The notes beneath the pieces are model-generated. The model worked only from the letters and a program-made list of their open reading frames with translations. It made no database searches and had not been told where the DNA came from. DNA of 64,000 nt from Leptospira bourretii (GTDB lineage: Bacteria; Spirochaetota; Leptospiria; Leptospirales; Leptospiraceae), in NCBI RefSeq assembly GCF_004770145.1, contig NZ_RQFW01000016.1, positions 248,001-312,000 of the forward strand. Direction: 5' to 3'. Of this stretch, positions 39,832 to 49,016 are shown piece after piece. A program made the translations under genes and the position numbers. Numbering within the stretch: the first letter of the stretch is position 1; the number at the start of each line of letters is the position of its first letter.

Positions 39832-40197
39832 ATGGAAAAATTGGTTATGGATGTTGTCAATGCTGGGATTGCTCTCTTTCGTTCTGGAGAAGAAAAGTTA
39901 AAAACAGCAGTTGTTGATTTAGAAAAAGTTTATAATGATCTAAAGTCGAAAGGGGAATTGGATAAATCCGCTGAGTCCCAAAAGATTCGTGACCTTTTAA
40001 GCAAAACGATTGCTGATGCACAAGGTGCCATCGGAAAAACAAATGCTAGTTATGACGAAGTTCTTGCAAAACTTCAGGCAAATTACCAATCAATTTATCA
40101 ACAAATTGATACGGCAATCCCTCCTCAAGTGAAAGAAAAGTTAAAACAAACGTTAGATGAATTAAAAGTCCTAATCGAAAAAGCAAAATCGAAATAA
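39832..40197 (+). CDS. Phasin-like helical protein
   Basis: This 121-residue all-helical protein resembles phasins (VMDVVNAGIALFRSGEEKLKTAVVDLEKVYNDLKSKGE, then a Gln/Lys-rich coiled coil). Phasins coat storage granules; in Leptospira the actual role is unproven. TAGGAAAG lies before the ATG. A strong terminator follows, so it is a single-gene transcript. Confidence 0.65.
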   Translation: MEKLVMDVVNAGIALFRSGEEKLKTAVVDLEKVYNDLKSKGELDKSAESQKIRDLLSKTIADAQGAIGKTNASYDEVLAKLQANYQSIYQQIDTAIPPQVKEKLKQTLDELKVLIEKAKSK

Positions 40198-40227
40198 GAT
40201 ATTTCGTTTTTGTCCTGGAAATTTAAG

Positions 40228-40260
40228 AAAAAAGCCACAGAGTTTTCTGTGGCTTTTTTT
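40228..40260 (+). terminator. Intrinsic terminator after the phasin-like gene
   Basis: AAAGCCACAG (40231-40240) pairs perfectly with CTGTGGCTTT (40247-40256) over a 6-nt loop, followed by T's. Confidence 0.9.
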
Positions 40261-40284
40261 ATTTGTTTTTGGAGAGTAGCCTAG

Positions 40285-41565
40285 ATGAGTACGTCCCCAA
40301 AACGAATCAAATTCATTCTTTTCCTGATTGTTTTTACGGACATGATGGGTTTTTCCCTCTTGTTTCCTTTGTTCCCCAAAACCTTAGAATTCTTCTTATT
40401 AAAAGGTGATGATGCTTTGTTCAGAATGTTCTATTCTGCAGCAAACCATTTGTCTTTTGGCGGGGATACAAAATACACCTTTGTATTGTTTGGTGGAATT
40501 TTGGGGAGTATTTACAGTTTTTTACAGTTTATCGCAGCACCAGTTTGGGGAAGATTTTCTGATCACTCGGGAAGGCGCGCCATTTTACTTTTTACAACCC
40601 TTGGAAACACCATTGGATATATCCTTTGGTTGTTTTCCTCCCAGTTCTGGATGTTTGTTCTCAGCCGCGTGATTACGGGAATGATGGGAGGAAACTTATC
40701 TGTGGCCTCTGCCGCAATGGCCGACCAAACCGATGAAAAATCTAGAGCGGCAGGGATGGGGTTCTTGGGAGCCGGAATTGGTCTTGGGTTTGTGATGGGT
40801 CCACTTCTTGGAGGGATTAGTTCGCAGTGGAATTTTTTGGACTCCTTTTATAAGGAAGGTTCGATGGTCGTGTTTCCTGCTTCTGCTTTATTTGCGATTC
40901 TTGTTTCGCTTCTGACTGTCATTTTGGTTTTTGTTTTTTTACCACATAACAAACCGGAAGTGGTTCCAGAAAAAGAAATCCATCCATTTTTATCTTTAAA
41001 GAAAATAGAATCTCGAAATTTGGTACGTATTTCTTTATTAAATCTACTATTTGTTCTTAGTTTTTCTGGATTTGAATTTGTTGTGAATTTTTTTCTTTCT
41101 GATACCTTTCAATTTTCTCCCAAAGAGATCGGATTTACTTTTTTATACATTGGAATCATCATCATACTGGTGCAAGGTGGGGTGGTGCGGAGACTTTCTG
41201 GAAAAATTTCAGAAAAACGAATTTCTCTTTATGGGGCAGTCCTTGTCGTGATAGGAATGGGCCTTCTTGTTTCCTTTGGAACCAATTTCCCAGGGCTTTT
41301 TGTTTCCTTATTCTTTTTGGCTTTTGGAAGTGCGCTCGTCAATCCAGGATTATCTTCTTTTGCTTCATTAGAAAGCGGAAAAGGGGATCTCGGACGATCC
41401 CTCGGACTCTTTCGAAGTTTTGGTTCCCTCGGAAGAGCCGTCTCTCCTGTCGCATTCTCTTTGTTATACTTTCAAAAAGGACCAAACTTGGCCTTCTTTG
41501 TATCTTTTGTCCTTCTTGTTGGATTTGGATTTTTACTGTTTACACAAAAAGAAAAAACAACTTAA
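40285..41565 (+). CDS. Major-facilitator-superfamily transporter (TetA-like)
   Basis: This is a 426-residue inner-membrane transporter with about twelve helices. The loop 2-3 signature is present as GRFSDHSGRRAILLFTTLG, after VFTDMMGFSLLFPLFP in helix 1. GFLGAGIGLGFVMGPLLGG is the antiporter-type motif C region seen in drug and tetracycline exporters. The helix 1 to 2 loop is longer than usual. Substrate is unknown. It converges with the double-ACT gene, overlapping 4 nt. Confidence 0.9.
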   Translation: MSTSPKRIKFILFLIVFTDMMGFSLLFPLFPKTLEFFLLKGDDALFRMFYSAANHLSFGGDTKYTFVLFGGILGSIYSFLQFIAAPVWGRFSDHSGRRAILLFTTLGNTIGYILWLFSSQFWMFVLSRVITGMMGGNLSVASAAMADQTDEKSRAAGMGFLGAGIGLGFVMGPLLGGISSQWNFLDSFYKEGSMVVFPASALFAILVSLLTVILVFVFLPHNKPEVVPEKEIHPFLSLKKIESRNLVRISLLNLLFVLSFSGFEFVVNFFLSDTFQFSPKEIGFTFLYIGIIIILVQGGVVRRLSGKISEKRISLYGAVLVVIGMGLLVSFGTNFPGLFVSLFFLAFGSALVNPGLSSFASLESGKGDLGRSLGLFRSFGSLGRAVSPVAFSLLYFQKGPNLAFFVSFVLLVGFGFLLFTQKEKTT

Positions 41566-42185
41566 AGAAAAGATTCTAACTTGGCACGAAGCATGGGAAA
41601 CATCAGTTTCTCATCTAACTTCTCACCAGTAAGGGAAGTGCGGAGTAGGAAACTATCTCGGATTTTACCGTCAAAACTATTGGCGGTAAAACTAATGATA
41701 TCGATTCCTAAGTGATAGAGAGATTCCGTAATTTGAAATAGAATTCCTGGAGTGTCTTTCATACGCAAATCCATAACAGTAAAATCAGAAGAGATGGGAT
41801 TGTAAAGTTTGAGTGTTGCTTCAGAATCTCCAATTTTACGAACAAGGACTTCTTCTTTTGCATTTTCTCTTAAATACATCGCCACCGTTTTTCCCTCATA
41901 AAATAGAGAATAAAGGTCGGTTCTGATTTGAGAGAGAAGTTCTTCTGTCATTTCTCCCCCATCCCAACTGCGGATCACAAATAGATCTTGGACATGTCCA
42001 TCACTTGCTGTTTCTGCCACCGCTTCTAAAATATCCCAACGATGGTTGTAGAGGACAGAGGTGACCCGGTAGAGGATCCCTAAATCATCTTGTGAAAGAG
42101 AAATTTTCAGTAGGGTTGTATCCTTTCTTGGAACACAAGACACGTGTAGGATGGGTTTTTTGATTTCTTGTATTGTCTGTGCCAT
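41562..42185 (-). CDS. Tandem ACT-domain protein (GlnD C-terminus-like)
   Basis: This 207-residue protein has two ACT domains: LLKISLSQDDLGILYRVTSVLYNHRWDI at about 20-95, and TVMDLRMKDTPGILFQITESLYHLGIDI at about 130-205. The arrangement is like the C-terminus of GlnD but without its nucleotidyltransferase or HD domains. ACT pairs bind amino acids, so a glutamine or amino-acid sensor is plausible. ATG 42185 is chosen because GGGAGA precedes it; a codon at 42209 is unsupported. A long inverted repeat lies in its leader. Confidence 0.82.
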   Translation of the reverse strand: MAQTIQEIKKPILHVSCVPRKDTTLLKISLSQDDLGILYRVTSVLYNHRWDILEAVAETASDGHVQDLFVIRSWDGGEMTEELLSQIRTDLYSLFYEGKTVAMYLRENAKEEVLVRKIGDSEATLKLYNPISSDFTVMDLRMKDTPGILFQITESLYHLGIDIISFTANSFDGKIRDSFLLRTSLTGEKLDEKLMFPMLRAKLESFL

Positions 42186-42214
42186 AGAGCTCTCCCTTAA
42201 AATCGGCATTCTGC

Positions 42215-42261
42215 TTAGAACGTAAACAATCGGTGGCCGGAAATGCCCGGGCCGGTTCTAA
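42215..42261 (-). repeat. Inverted repeat in the leader of the ACT-domain gene
   Basis: TTAGAAC (42215-42221) and GTTCTAA (42255-42261) form the outer arms. A GC-rich inner part (GGCCGG with CCGGCC-like bases around CCCGGG) can fold inside. There is no T run, so it is not an obvious terminator. It lies 30-76 nt upstream of the ATG. Confidence 0.45.
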
Positions 42262-42307
42262 AACATCCGTTCTCTAAAGAAATTGCAAAAAAGATGCCAA
42301 GTATCGC

Positions 42308-43465
42308 TTAGAAGGAAAATTTTGCACCGACCATCACCGATTGGACATTTGGTGCGACAATGGCTTCTACGGTGAGTTTGGTGATGAGGGCATTGATTTC
42401 AATTCCAGCGATCAGGAAGTTTGTGGTGTTGGGAGCTTGGGCCTTTCCACTCAAGTCCATGGTAAGAGTTCCCGTTTTGGTTTGTCCGAGAGCAGATGCC
42501 GGGATGAGAGCAGCAATCTCCGGAGAAAGCGAAGCTGAAATGGCAGCAGAATCCAAAGCCAAAGTCAATGGACCAGAACGAGATAGATTAAGACTGGAAC
42601 TTCCAAAGTTCATAGAAGCTCCGGCTCCTGCAAAGATCGTAAAGAAATAAAACATCCGAAATCCAGTACGAATGTCAACGGGTACGCTTGTTACCGTACT
42701 TGAGTAGTTGAAAGTAGTGGATCCACCCCAAGTTCCGATCGCTGGGCCAAGTGTTAGGGATTGTGTTTTTTTATCATTATAAGTGACATCGATTTCTTGT
42801 CTTTGGTAGTGAAGCCCAAGCCCCATAGAGATCCCAGAAAATTCAAATAGTCCAATTCCATCTGAATAGTTTTCTATGATATGGAATCGTAAAGTGAATC
42901 CACCAGTGGTAATGTCTCCACCAAGTTCCACGTTTTTATTTTGTGATTCAACCGCCTTTTGGACATCCCCTTGTGCAAAGTTGAATTTAAAACCATGTAA
43001 GTACAAATTGAACCGATGGAGGAAGGTTTTGAGTTCTGGCTCTGTATCGGATGGTCCTCCTCCCATAAGCCATCCCAAATTTACCGCCACTACAAAGTTT
43101 GGTGCAAGAGATGCCCCAACGTTGGGAAGTTTTTGAAAACTTAAATTTTGATAAGCCACATTGATGTCTTCTTTTTGTTGGCCGGCGACAGTCATTCCCG
43201 CCCCCACTTGGAATCGATTGACTAGCCCTGGTCCCATCAATGAGGAGTTGATATTGGAAATCACTGCCGCTTCAGACATTGTCGCAAGGACTTTGTCTGT
43301 GTATTGGAGTTGGAGGGCTGTGTCCAAACTATTGATCTGTGATTGGATGGATGCGGGCAAAATGGTACAAGCATCCCCTGTACAGGTTACTTTTGCCTGG
43401 ACGGAACCGCTTGGAATCAGGCCAAAACAAATGGTGCAAAAAAAGATACCAATACGGAATTTCAT
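42308..43465 (-). CDS. Predicted outer-membrane beta-barrel protein
   Basis: This 385-residue exported protein has a signal peptide (FRIGIFFCTICFGLIPSGSVQA). A region with two nearby Cys (CTGDAC) and amphipathic helices follows. From about residue 95 come alternating strands ending in aromatic VGAKFSF, the terminal Phe expected of outer-membrane barrels. I do not recognise a named family; Leptospira surface adhesins of similar size exist, but I cannot place it among them. ATG 43465 is chosen because TAGGGA precedes it; an upstream codon at 43516 is not supported. Confidence 0.7.
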   Translation of the reverse strand: MKFRIGIFFCTICFGLIPSGSVQAKVTCTGDACTILPASIQSQINSLDTALQLQYTDKVLATMSEAAVISNINSSLMGPGLVNRFQVGAGMTVAGQQKEDINVAYQNLSFQKLPNVGASLAPNFVVAVNLGWLMGGGPSDTEPELKTFLHRFNLYLHGFKFNFAQGDVQKAVESQNKNVELGGDITTGGFTLRFHIIENYSDGIGLFEFSGISMGLGLHYQRQEIDVTYNDKKTQSLTLGPAIGTWGGSTTFNYSSTVTSVPVDIRTGFRMFYFFTIFAGAGASMNFGSSSLNLSRSGPLTLALDSAAISASLSPEIAALIPASALGQTKTGTLTMDLSGKAQAPNTTNFLIAGIEINALITKLTVEAIVAPNVQSVMVGAKFSF

Positions 43466-43573
43466 GTCGTCCCTAGTATACCAAATATCGGAGATTGGTC
43501 TATGCTTTCTTAACAAATGGAGCCCATTCTATTTCCTAGTTTACAGACAAGAATTTGTAGAGAACATAGAAGC

Positions 43574-43945
43574 ATGGCACCCATCCAAGAAAAGCGGAAA
43601 CATGTCCGAGTACAACCACTAGAAAAAGAACCCGTTGAAATCCATTTGATGGGGACAGCCCTCCTGGATGTCCTAAAAGCAAGTGACATAAGTTTGGGAG
43701 GAGTTGGGGTCATTGCGCCCAACCATTTTGATGAATGGGATATGAATGAAACAGTTGAAATCCTTGTGGCTCTCCCAGGAGATTTGGAAGACTTTTTAGC
43801 CCGTGGTGTGATCAAACAAATTGGCAAAAAATCAAAAGAAACGGGGCTTTATGGGGTTCAGTTCACTGAAATAGGTCCCAAAGGAAAACAAGACCTGCAA
43901 GTTTACGTCAATCGTATGATTCGTCAAGGTCGCGAAGTAAAATAA
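43574..43945 (+). CDS. PilZ-domain protein
   Basis: This is a small cytoplasmic c-di-GMP receptor candidate. The binding motifs are complete: the R-x3-R-like KRKHVRV near the N-terminus and DISLGGVG about 30 residues later. These are followed by a beta-barrel ending VQFTEIG. The family switches motility and envelope functions. ATG 43574 places the PilZ motif at the usual position; an ATG at 43517 would add 19 residues. Both have weak ribosome-binding sites. Confidence 0.88.
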   Translation: MAPIQEKRKHVRVQPLEKEPVEIHLMGTALLDVLKASDISLGGVGVIAPNHFDEWDMNETVEILVALPGDLEDFLARGVIKQIGKKSKETGLYGVQFTEIGPKGKQDLQVYVNRMIRQGREVK

Positions 43946-44024
43946 TCCCAGCCGCACTTTAGTTAGTGGCCATTTGTTCATAGAATACCTTTGTGAAATC
44001 AACATGACTATTTAAACTTATTTT

Positions 44025-44054
44025 TTGATAAATAGGTTAGAATAGTTCTAATAT
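44025..44054 (+). promoter_or_regulatory. Possible promoter of the orphan gene at 44.1 kb
   Basis: TTGATA (44025-44030) and TAATAT (44049-44054) are separated by 18 nt in a strongly AT-rich stretch, about 58 nt before the ATG. Confidence 0.35.
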
Positions 44055-44111
44055 TTTTTATTTACAATTAATTTCAAATGTTAGTATATATTAATGTTTG
44101 GAGGTAACTGT

Positions 44112-45629
44112 ATGGCAATGTTTCGACTATCAGGTGTTTCTAGATTAGATCAACTCAAAATATACGCACCGATATTTTTGCAAAACTTAGAAGATTCTCA
44201 TAAACGAGAATTGATGATCACAGACCAAGCCTCTAAAGTACTTTCCACACTTAGAAAACTTTGTGTACCCGATTTAAACCAAAGTTATTTTGCCTTCCAA
44301 TTAAATGCAGATTCTATAAAAGAAAATGAATTGAAAGTCTATGGAAAGGCAATGGTTTCATTCATCCAGAATTTATTAGACAACCATTTAGCAATGCCAA
44401 TTTTTTATTTAACCAGAGTAGAGGAAGAGGAAACTGCAAATATAATTCCATCTATTTCCCAAACGATTGGTCCCATCCAAGTAGAATTGGCTGTTGTATC
44501 ATATTCTGGTGATAGGTTCGAAGAAAAGTATGCATTGGCCTTTAATGCAATTGCCACCAGATCCTTTGTAAATCTTCAAAACTTTTTAGTAGATAATTAT
44601 AAGTGGGAAGCTTCCGATTTTTTCCAAGTAACTAAAGAAGTCTTAAATTCAAAACCATATTCTATCATTCGTCAATTACTAGAGGAGTTTGAAACCCCCT
44701 TTGGCATTCAGTTGGAATTCAAAGAAGAGTTGATAGAATATTTGGAACAAGGGTTTCTTAATTCTGAAATTTATTTTTTTATCCCTCATGTTGGTTGGAT
44801 TTATTTTGATACAACAGACCCAATTCAACAAGAAGCAGAATATTCTCCTTTTTTCGAACAAACGATTGTACCTTATCTTTTAGAATTAGAACCATCTTTG
44901 AAAGAATCTTCCGATTTAATGAAAACCAAAATTTCTGAAACAAAATTTGATGAACTAAGAAGTAAAACTTACTTACCTCAAATTGAATTTGCCGAAACTG
45001 TTGGATCGATTCTTTATCAAGAAACCACACCGGTAATGGAGTTTGTTAAAATTTACCATTTACTTTGTGTTAAAGCAGAAAAAATCTCTGAAGAAAAAGC
45101 AGAAAGAGAGGCCAAACAACATTTTGATATTTTATATACGATGATGAAAATGGGAGATAATTTCATCAGTCGATTTTTATTAATTGGTCAAACATTGTAT
45201 TCTGGAAGGGATCGCGTGATTGAGGCACTAAAAAGTGCAGATGATGTGATGCACTGTGAGTATTATTTTAATTCGACATTTTATTGGGTTTTTCTTTCAA
45301 AAGATTTAGATTCCGCATTGATTGTATTAGATAAAATTATCGAACAATATTATGAAGGAGATCATACACTTTATATATTTGAGGTGCTAATGGAAAAACA
45401 TCCAGAAGTGAAAAAAAGTTTTTTAAACAATCGAAAGTTTAAAACTTTGTATAAAGTTGCAAAAAATACAGTTTATTGGAAACAAGTTTCCATTTTTCAT
45501 CGATTGTTTCGATTTTTTATCGGTGATGAATTTCCGGCCGATTGGGAAAAAAGTATCTTATCAAAGGTCAAATACACCCAAATGAAAGCTAAGTATCTAC
45601 CTCGGGTCAATAAAACGAAACCTGCCTGA
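44112..45629 (+). CDS. Hypothetical protein, AT-rich orphan gene
   Basis: I do not recognise this 505-residue protein. It is cytoplasmic-looking and rich in helices and aromatic residues. No signal peptide or clear membrane segment is present, and no catalytic motif is visible. A basic C-terminus (KYTQMKAKYLPRVNKTKPA) ends it. The start at 44112 is secured by a perfect GGAGGT six nt upstream, stronger than most sites here. Coding sequence and leader look AT-richer by eye than neighbours, which may mark late acquisition or relaxed selection. It stands alone between the PilZ gene and the thiC riboswitch. Confidence 0.8.
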   Translation: MAMFRLSGVSRLDQLKIYAPIFLQNLEDSHKRELMITDQASKVLSTLRKLCVPDLNQSYFAFQLNADSIKENELKVYGKAMVSFIQNLLDNHLAMPIFYLTRVEEEETANIIPSISQTIGPIQVELAVVSYSGDRFEEKYALAFNAIATRSFVNLQNFLVDNYKWEASDFFQVTKEVLNSKPYSIIRQLLEEFETPFGIQLEFKEELIEYLEQGFLNSEIYFFIPHVGWIYFDTTDPIQQEAEYSPFFEQTIVPYLLELEPSLKESSDLMKTKISETKFDELRSKTYLPQIEFAETVGSILYQETTPVMEFVKIYHLLCVKAEKISEEKAEREAKQHFDILYTMMKMGDNFISRFLLIGQTLYSGRDRVIEALKSADDVMHCEYYFNSTFYWVFLSKDLDSALIVLDKIIEQYYEGDHTLYIFEVLMEKHPEVKKSFLNNRKFKTLYKVAKNTVYWKQVSIFHRLFRFFIGDEFPADWEKSILSKVKYTQMKAKYLPRVNKTKPA

Positions 45630-45649
45630 ATTCCTTTGGTCCGCTAATA

Positions 45650-45679
45650 TTGACTTGCCAAAAAAAACTTTTGTTATCA
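45650..45679 (+). promoter_or_regulatory. Predicted promoter of the thiC transcript
   Basis: TTGACT (45650-45655) and TTATCA (45674-45679) are 18 nt apart, directly upstream of the riboswitch. Confidence 0.45.
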
Positions 45680-45690
45680 TTTGAGAGATA

Positions 45691-45794
45691 ACCGTTAGGG
45701 GTGCTGTTTCCTGTCACAATGATCATTGGGGCAGGGGTTGGCTGAGAAATACCCTTTTTGAACCTGATCCTGGTAATGCTTGCGAAGGGAAACG
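45691..45794 (+). promoter_or_regulatory. TPP riboswitch (THI element)
   Basis: The conserved blocks are present in order: TTAGGGGTGC, GGCTGAGA, ACCCTTTTTGAACCTGATC, GGTAATGC and GCGAAGGGAA. The extended P3 arm contains the palindrome CAATGATCATTG. It controls thiC in response to thiamine pyrophosphate. A short hairpin TAAGG/CCTTA followed by GTTTTTT (45818-45840) may be the expression platform. Confidence 0.95.
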
Positions 45795-45905
45795 TGAAAA
45801 AATGAAGAAATTCAGATTAAGGTTTATTCCTTAGTTTTTTAGGATAGAGTTTTTCTCTCTGTTTTTGCTTTCTCAAGTTTTGTCCATTGGGTTAGGTCCG
45901 GTTAA

Positions 45906-47429
<1,524 letters not shown>

Positions 47430-47745
47430 GTTGAAGCTTTTTTGGATTTGGATGAGCTAAGCTAACCGATGTAAATTGGCCCGGAGTCCTGAATGGGACT
47501 ATCGGGTTTTGGTAAGATCCCTTCTAGGGAATAAAAGAAGCAGTGGTTATCCACCGTTTCTGATTTTTACGTTATAAATGAATATCTCTAATTCTAAGTT
47601 TATTTTTTGATAGAACTACAAACTTCCAACTAAATCGCTGCATCTTTCTTTTAAAAGAAAGTCCAGAGATTGGAAAATAGCAAATAAATCATTTGAATGG
47701 TAACGAAGAAGAATGATTCCATTGGAGTATTCTTTAAGTAGCTAA
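47430..47745. other. Gene-free stretch with several hairpins; possible structured RNA
   Basis: No open frame of note lies between thiC and the downstream terminator. Several foldable elements occur in a row. They are CCGAT-GTAA-ATTGG (near 47466), CCCG/CGGG enclosing AGTCC-TGAATG-GGACT (about 47480-47506), ATCCCT-TCT-AGGGAAT (about 47517-47532) and GTGG-TTAT-CCAC (about 47543). A perfect 18-nt palindrome CTTTCTTTTAAAAGAAAG lies at 47644-47661. I found no signature of tmRNA, RNase P RNA, SRP RNA or a known riboswitch. Confidence 0.4.
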
Positions 47746-47776
47746 ATAAAAAACCCGGGCGTTAAGCGCCGGGTTC
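47746..47776 (-). terminator. Intrinsic terminator after the acyl-CoA dehydrogenase gene
   Basis: AACCCGG and CCGGGTT arms enclose a GCG/CGC-containing loop. On the minus strand the stem is followed by TTTTTTATTT. It lies about 60 nt after the stop of the gene. Confidence 0.85.
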
Positions 47777-47834
47777 TAAAAAAGACTTTTGCCAATTCTA
47801 TTTTGAAAATTGGTAATTTTGGTTTCGTTGGAAA

Positions 47835-48965
47835 CTAAAGTCCTAAACTGCGACCAATGATTTCTTTCATAATCTCTGTGGTTCCTGCATAGATAGTTTG
47901 GATCCTTGCATCGAGGTAGGCTCTTGCAATTGGATATTCCATCATATAACCGTATCCACCAAAGAATTGTAAACACTCATCGGTATGGCGTTTTTGCATC
48001 TCTGTTGTATACCATTTACACATAGAGGCTTCGGCAGTTGTGTTTTCGCCTTTCATATGTTCCATGACCACTTTGTCACAGAACACTTGTGCCATTTCCA
48101 GTTCCGTTGCCATTTCCGCCATTTTGAATTTTGTATTTTGGAACGAACCAATCTTTTGACCGAAAGCTTTTCTTTCTTTGATGTATTGGAGGGTTAAGGA
48201 TTGGACAAGTCTTGTTGCTTCCACAGCGGCCACAGAAAGAACCAATCGTTCCTGTGCTAGTTTTTGCATCAGGTAACGGAAACCTTGTCCTTGTTTTCCG
48301 ATGAGGTTTGATTTGGGAACAATCACATCGTTGAAATACAATTCAGAAGTATCTTGGGCTTTGAGTCCGATTTTATCTAAGTTACGTCCTCTTTCAAATC
48401 CTTTCATTCCTTCTTCAATCATCACAAGGGATATGGTTCCATTATCATGTTTCACTGCAGTGATGATAAGATCTGCCAATTGTCCGTTGGAGATAAATGT
48501 TTTTTGTCCGTTCACCACAAAGTGGTCACCTTTGTCGACGGCACTTGTGCGAAGGGATTTTAAGTCAGATCCAGCACCAGGTTCAGTCATCGCAACCGCT
48601 AAGATAGATTCACCAGTAGCGCATTTCGGAAGCCAACGTTTCTTTTGTTCATCACTAGCAAAAGCAGAGATATAAGGAGCGATGACATCGTTATGAAGGG
48701 AGATAAAAAATCCACTATTTCCCACACGAGAAGATTCTTCGATGATGATGATGTTATAAAGAAAGTCGGCTCCAGAACCACCGTATTCTGCGGGTACATC
48801 GGGACAGAGTAGGCCGTTTTCACCCGCCTTTCTCCAAACTTCTTTGGGTACGATATGGTTTTTTTCCCATTCTTCGTGGTGTGGTTTTACTTCTGTTTCA
48901 AAAAATTTCCGAGCCATCTCGCGGAATTGATGGTGTTCTTCAGTAAAGGGGAGGATACGCTCCAT
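47835..48965 (-). CDS. Acyl-CoA dehydrogenase, long-chain type
   Basis: This FAD-dependent enzyme catalyses the first step of fatty-acid beta-oxidation; 376 residues. Signatures: AVAMTEPGAGSDLKSLRTSA, GYGYMMEYPIARAYLDAR and YAGTTEIMKEIIGR. The position of the MCAD catalytic Glu (YEGT) is Ala (YAGT). A Glu occurs at residue 239 in LAQERLVLS, which matches the catalytic site of long-chain and isovaleryl-CoA enzymes. That places it in the long-chain group. It lies 51 nt after the metallo-beta-lactamase gene and may be co-transcribed with it. Confidence 0.93.
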   Translation of the reverse strand: MERILPFTEEHHQFREMARKFFETEVKPHHEEWEKNHIVPKEVWRKAGENGLLCPDVPAEYGGSGADFLYNIIIIEESSRVGNSGFFISLHNDVIAPYISAFASDEQKKRWLPKCATGESILAVAMTEPGAGSDLKSLRTSAVDKGDHFVVNGQKTFISNGQLADLIITAVKHDNGTISLVMIEEGMKGFERGRNLDKIGLKAQDTSELYFNDVIVPKSNLIGKQGQGFRYLMQKLAQERLVLSVAAVEATRLVQSLTLQYIKERKAFGQKIGSFQNTKFKMAEMATELEMAQVFCDKVVMEHMKGENTTAEASMCKWYTTEMQKRHTDECLQFFGGYGYMMEYPIARAYLDARIQTIYAGTTEIMKEIIGRSLGL

Positions 48966-49016
48966 ATGATTTGTGACTCCTTGATATGGAAATGTTACAA
49001 AAATGGCGAATTGAGG

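Noticed and set aside
47430..47745. Known ncRNA (tmRNA, RNase P RNA, SRP RNA) or an integron attC site
   Set aside because: None of the diagnostic conserved sequences is present: no tRNA-like tmRNA ends, no SRP GGAAG-AGCAG apical loop, no complete RNase P core, no paired attC core sites.
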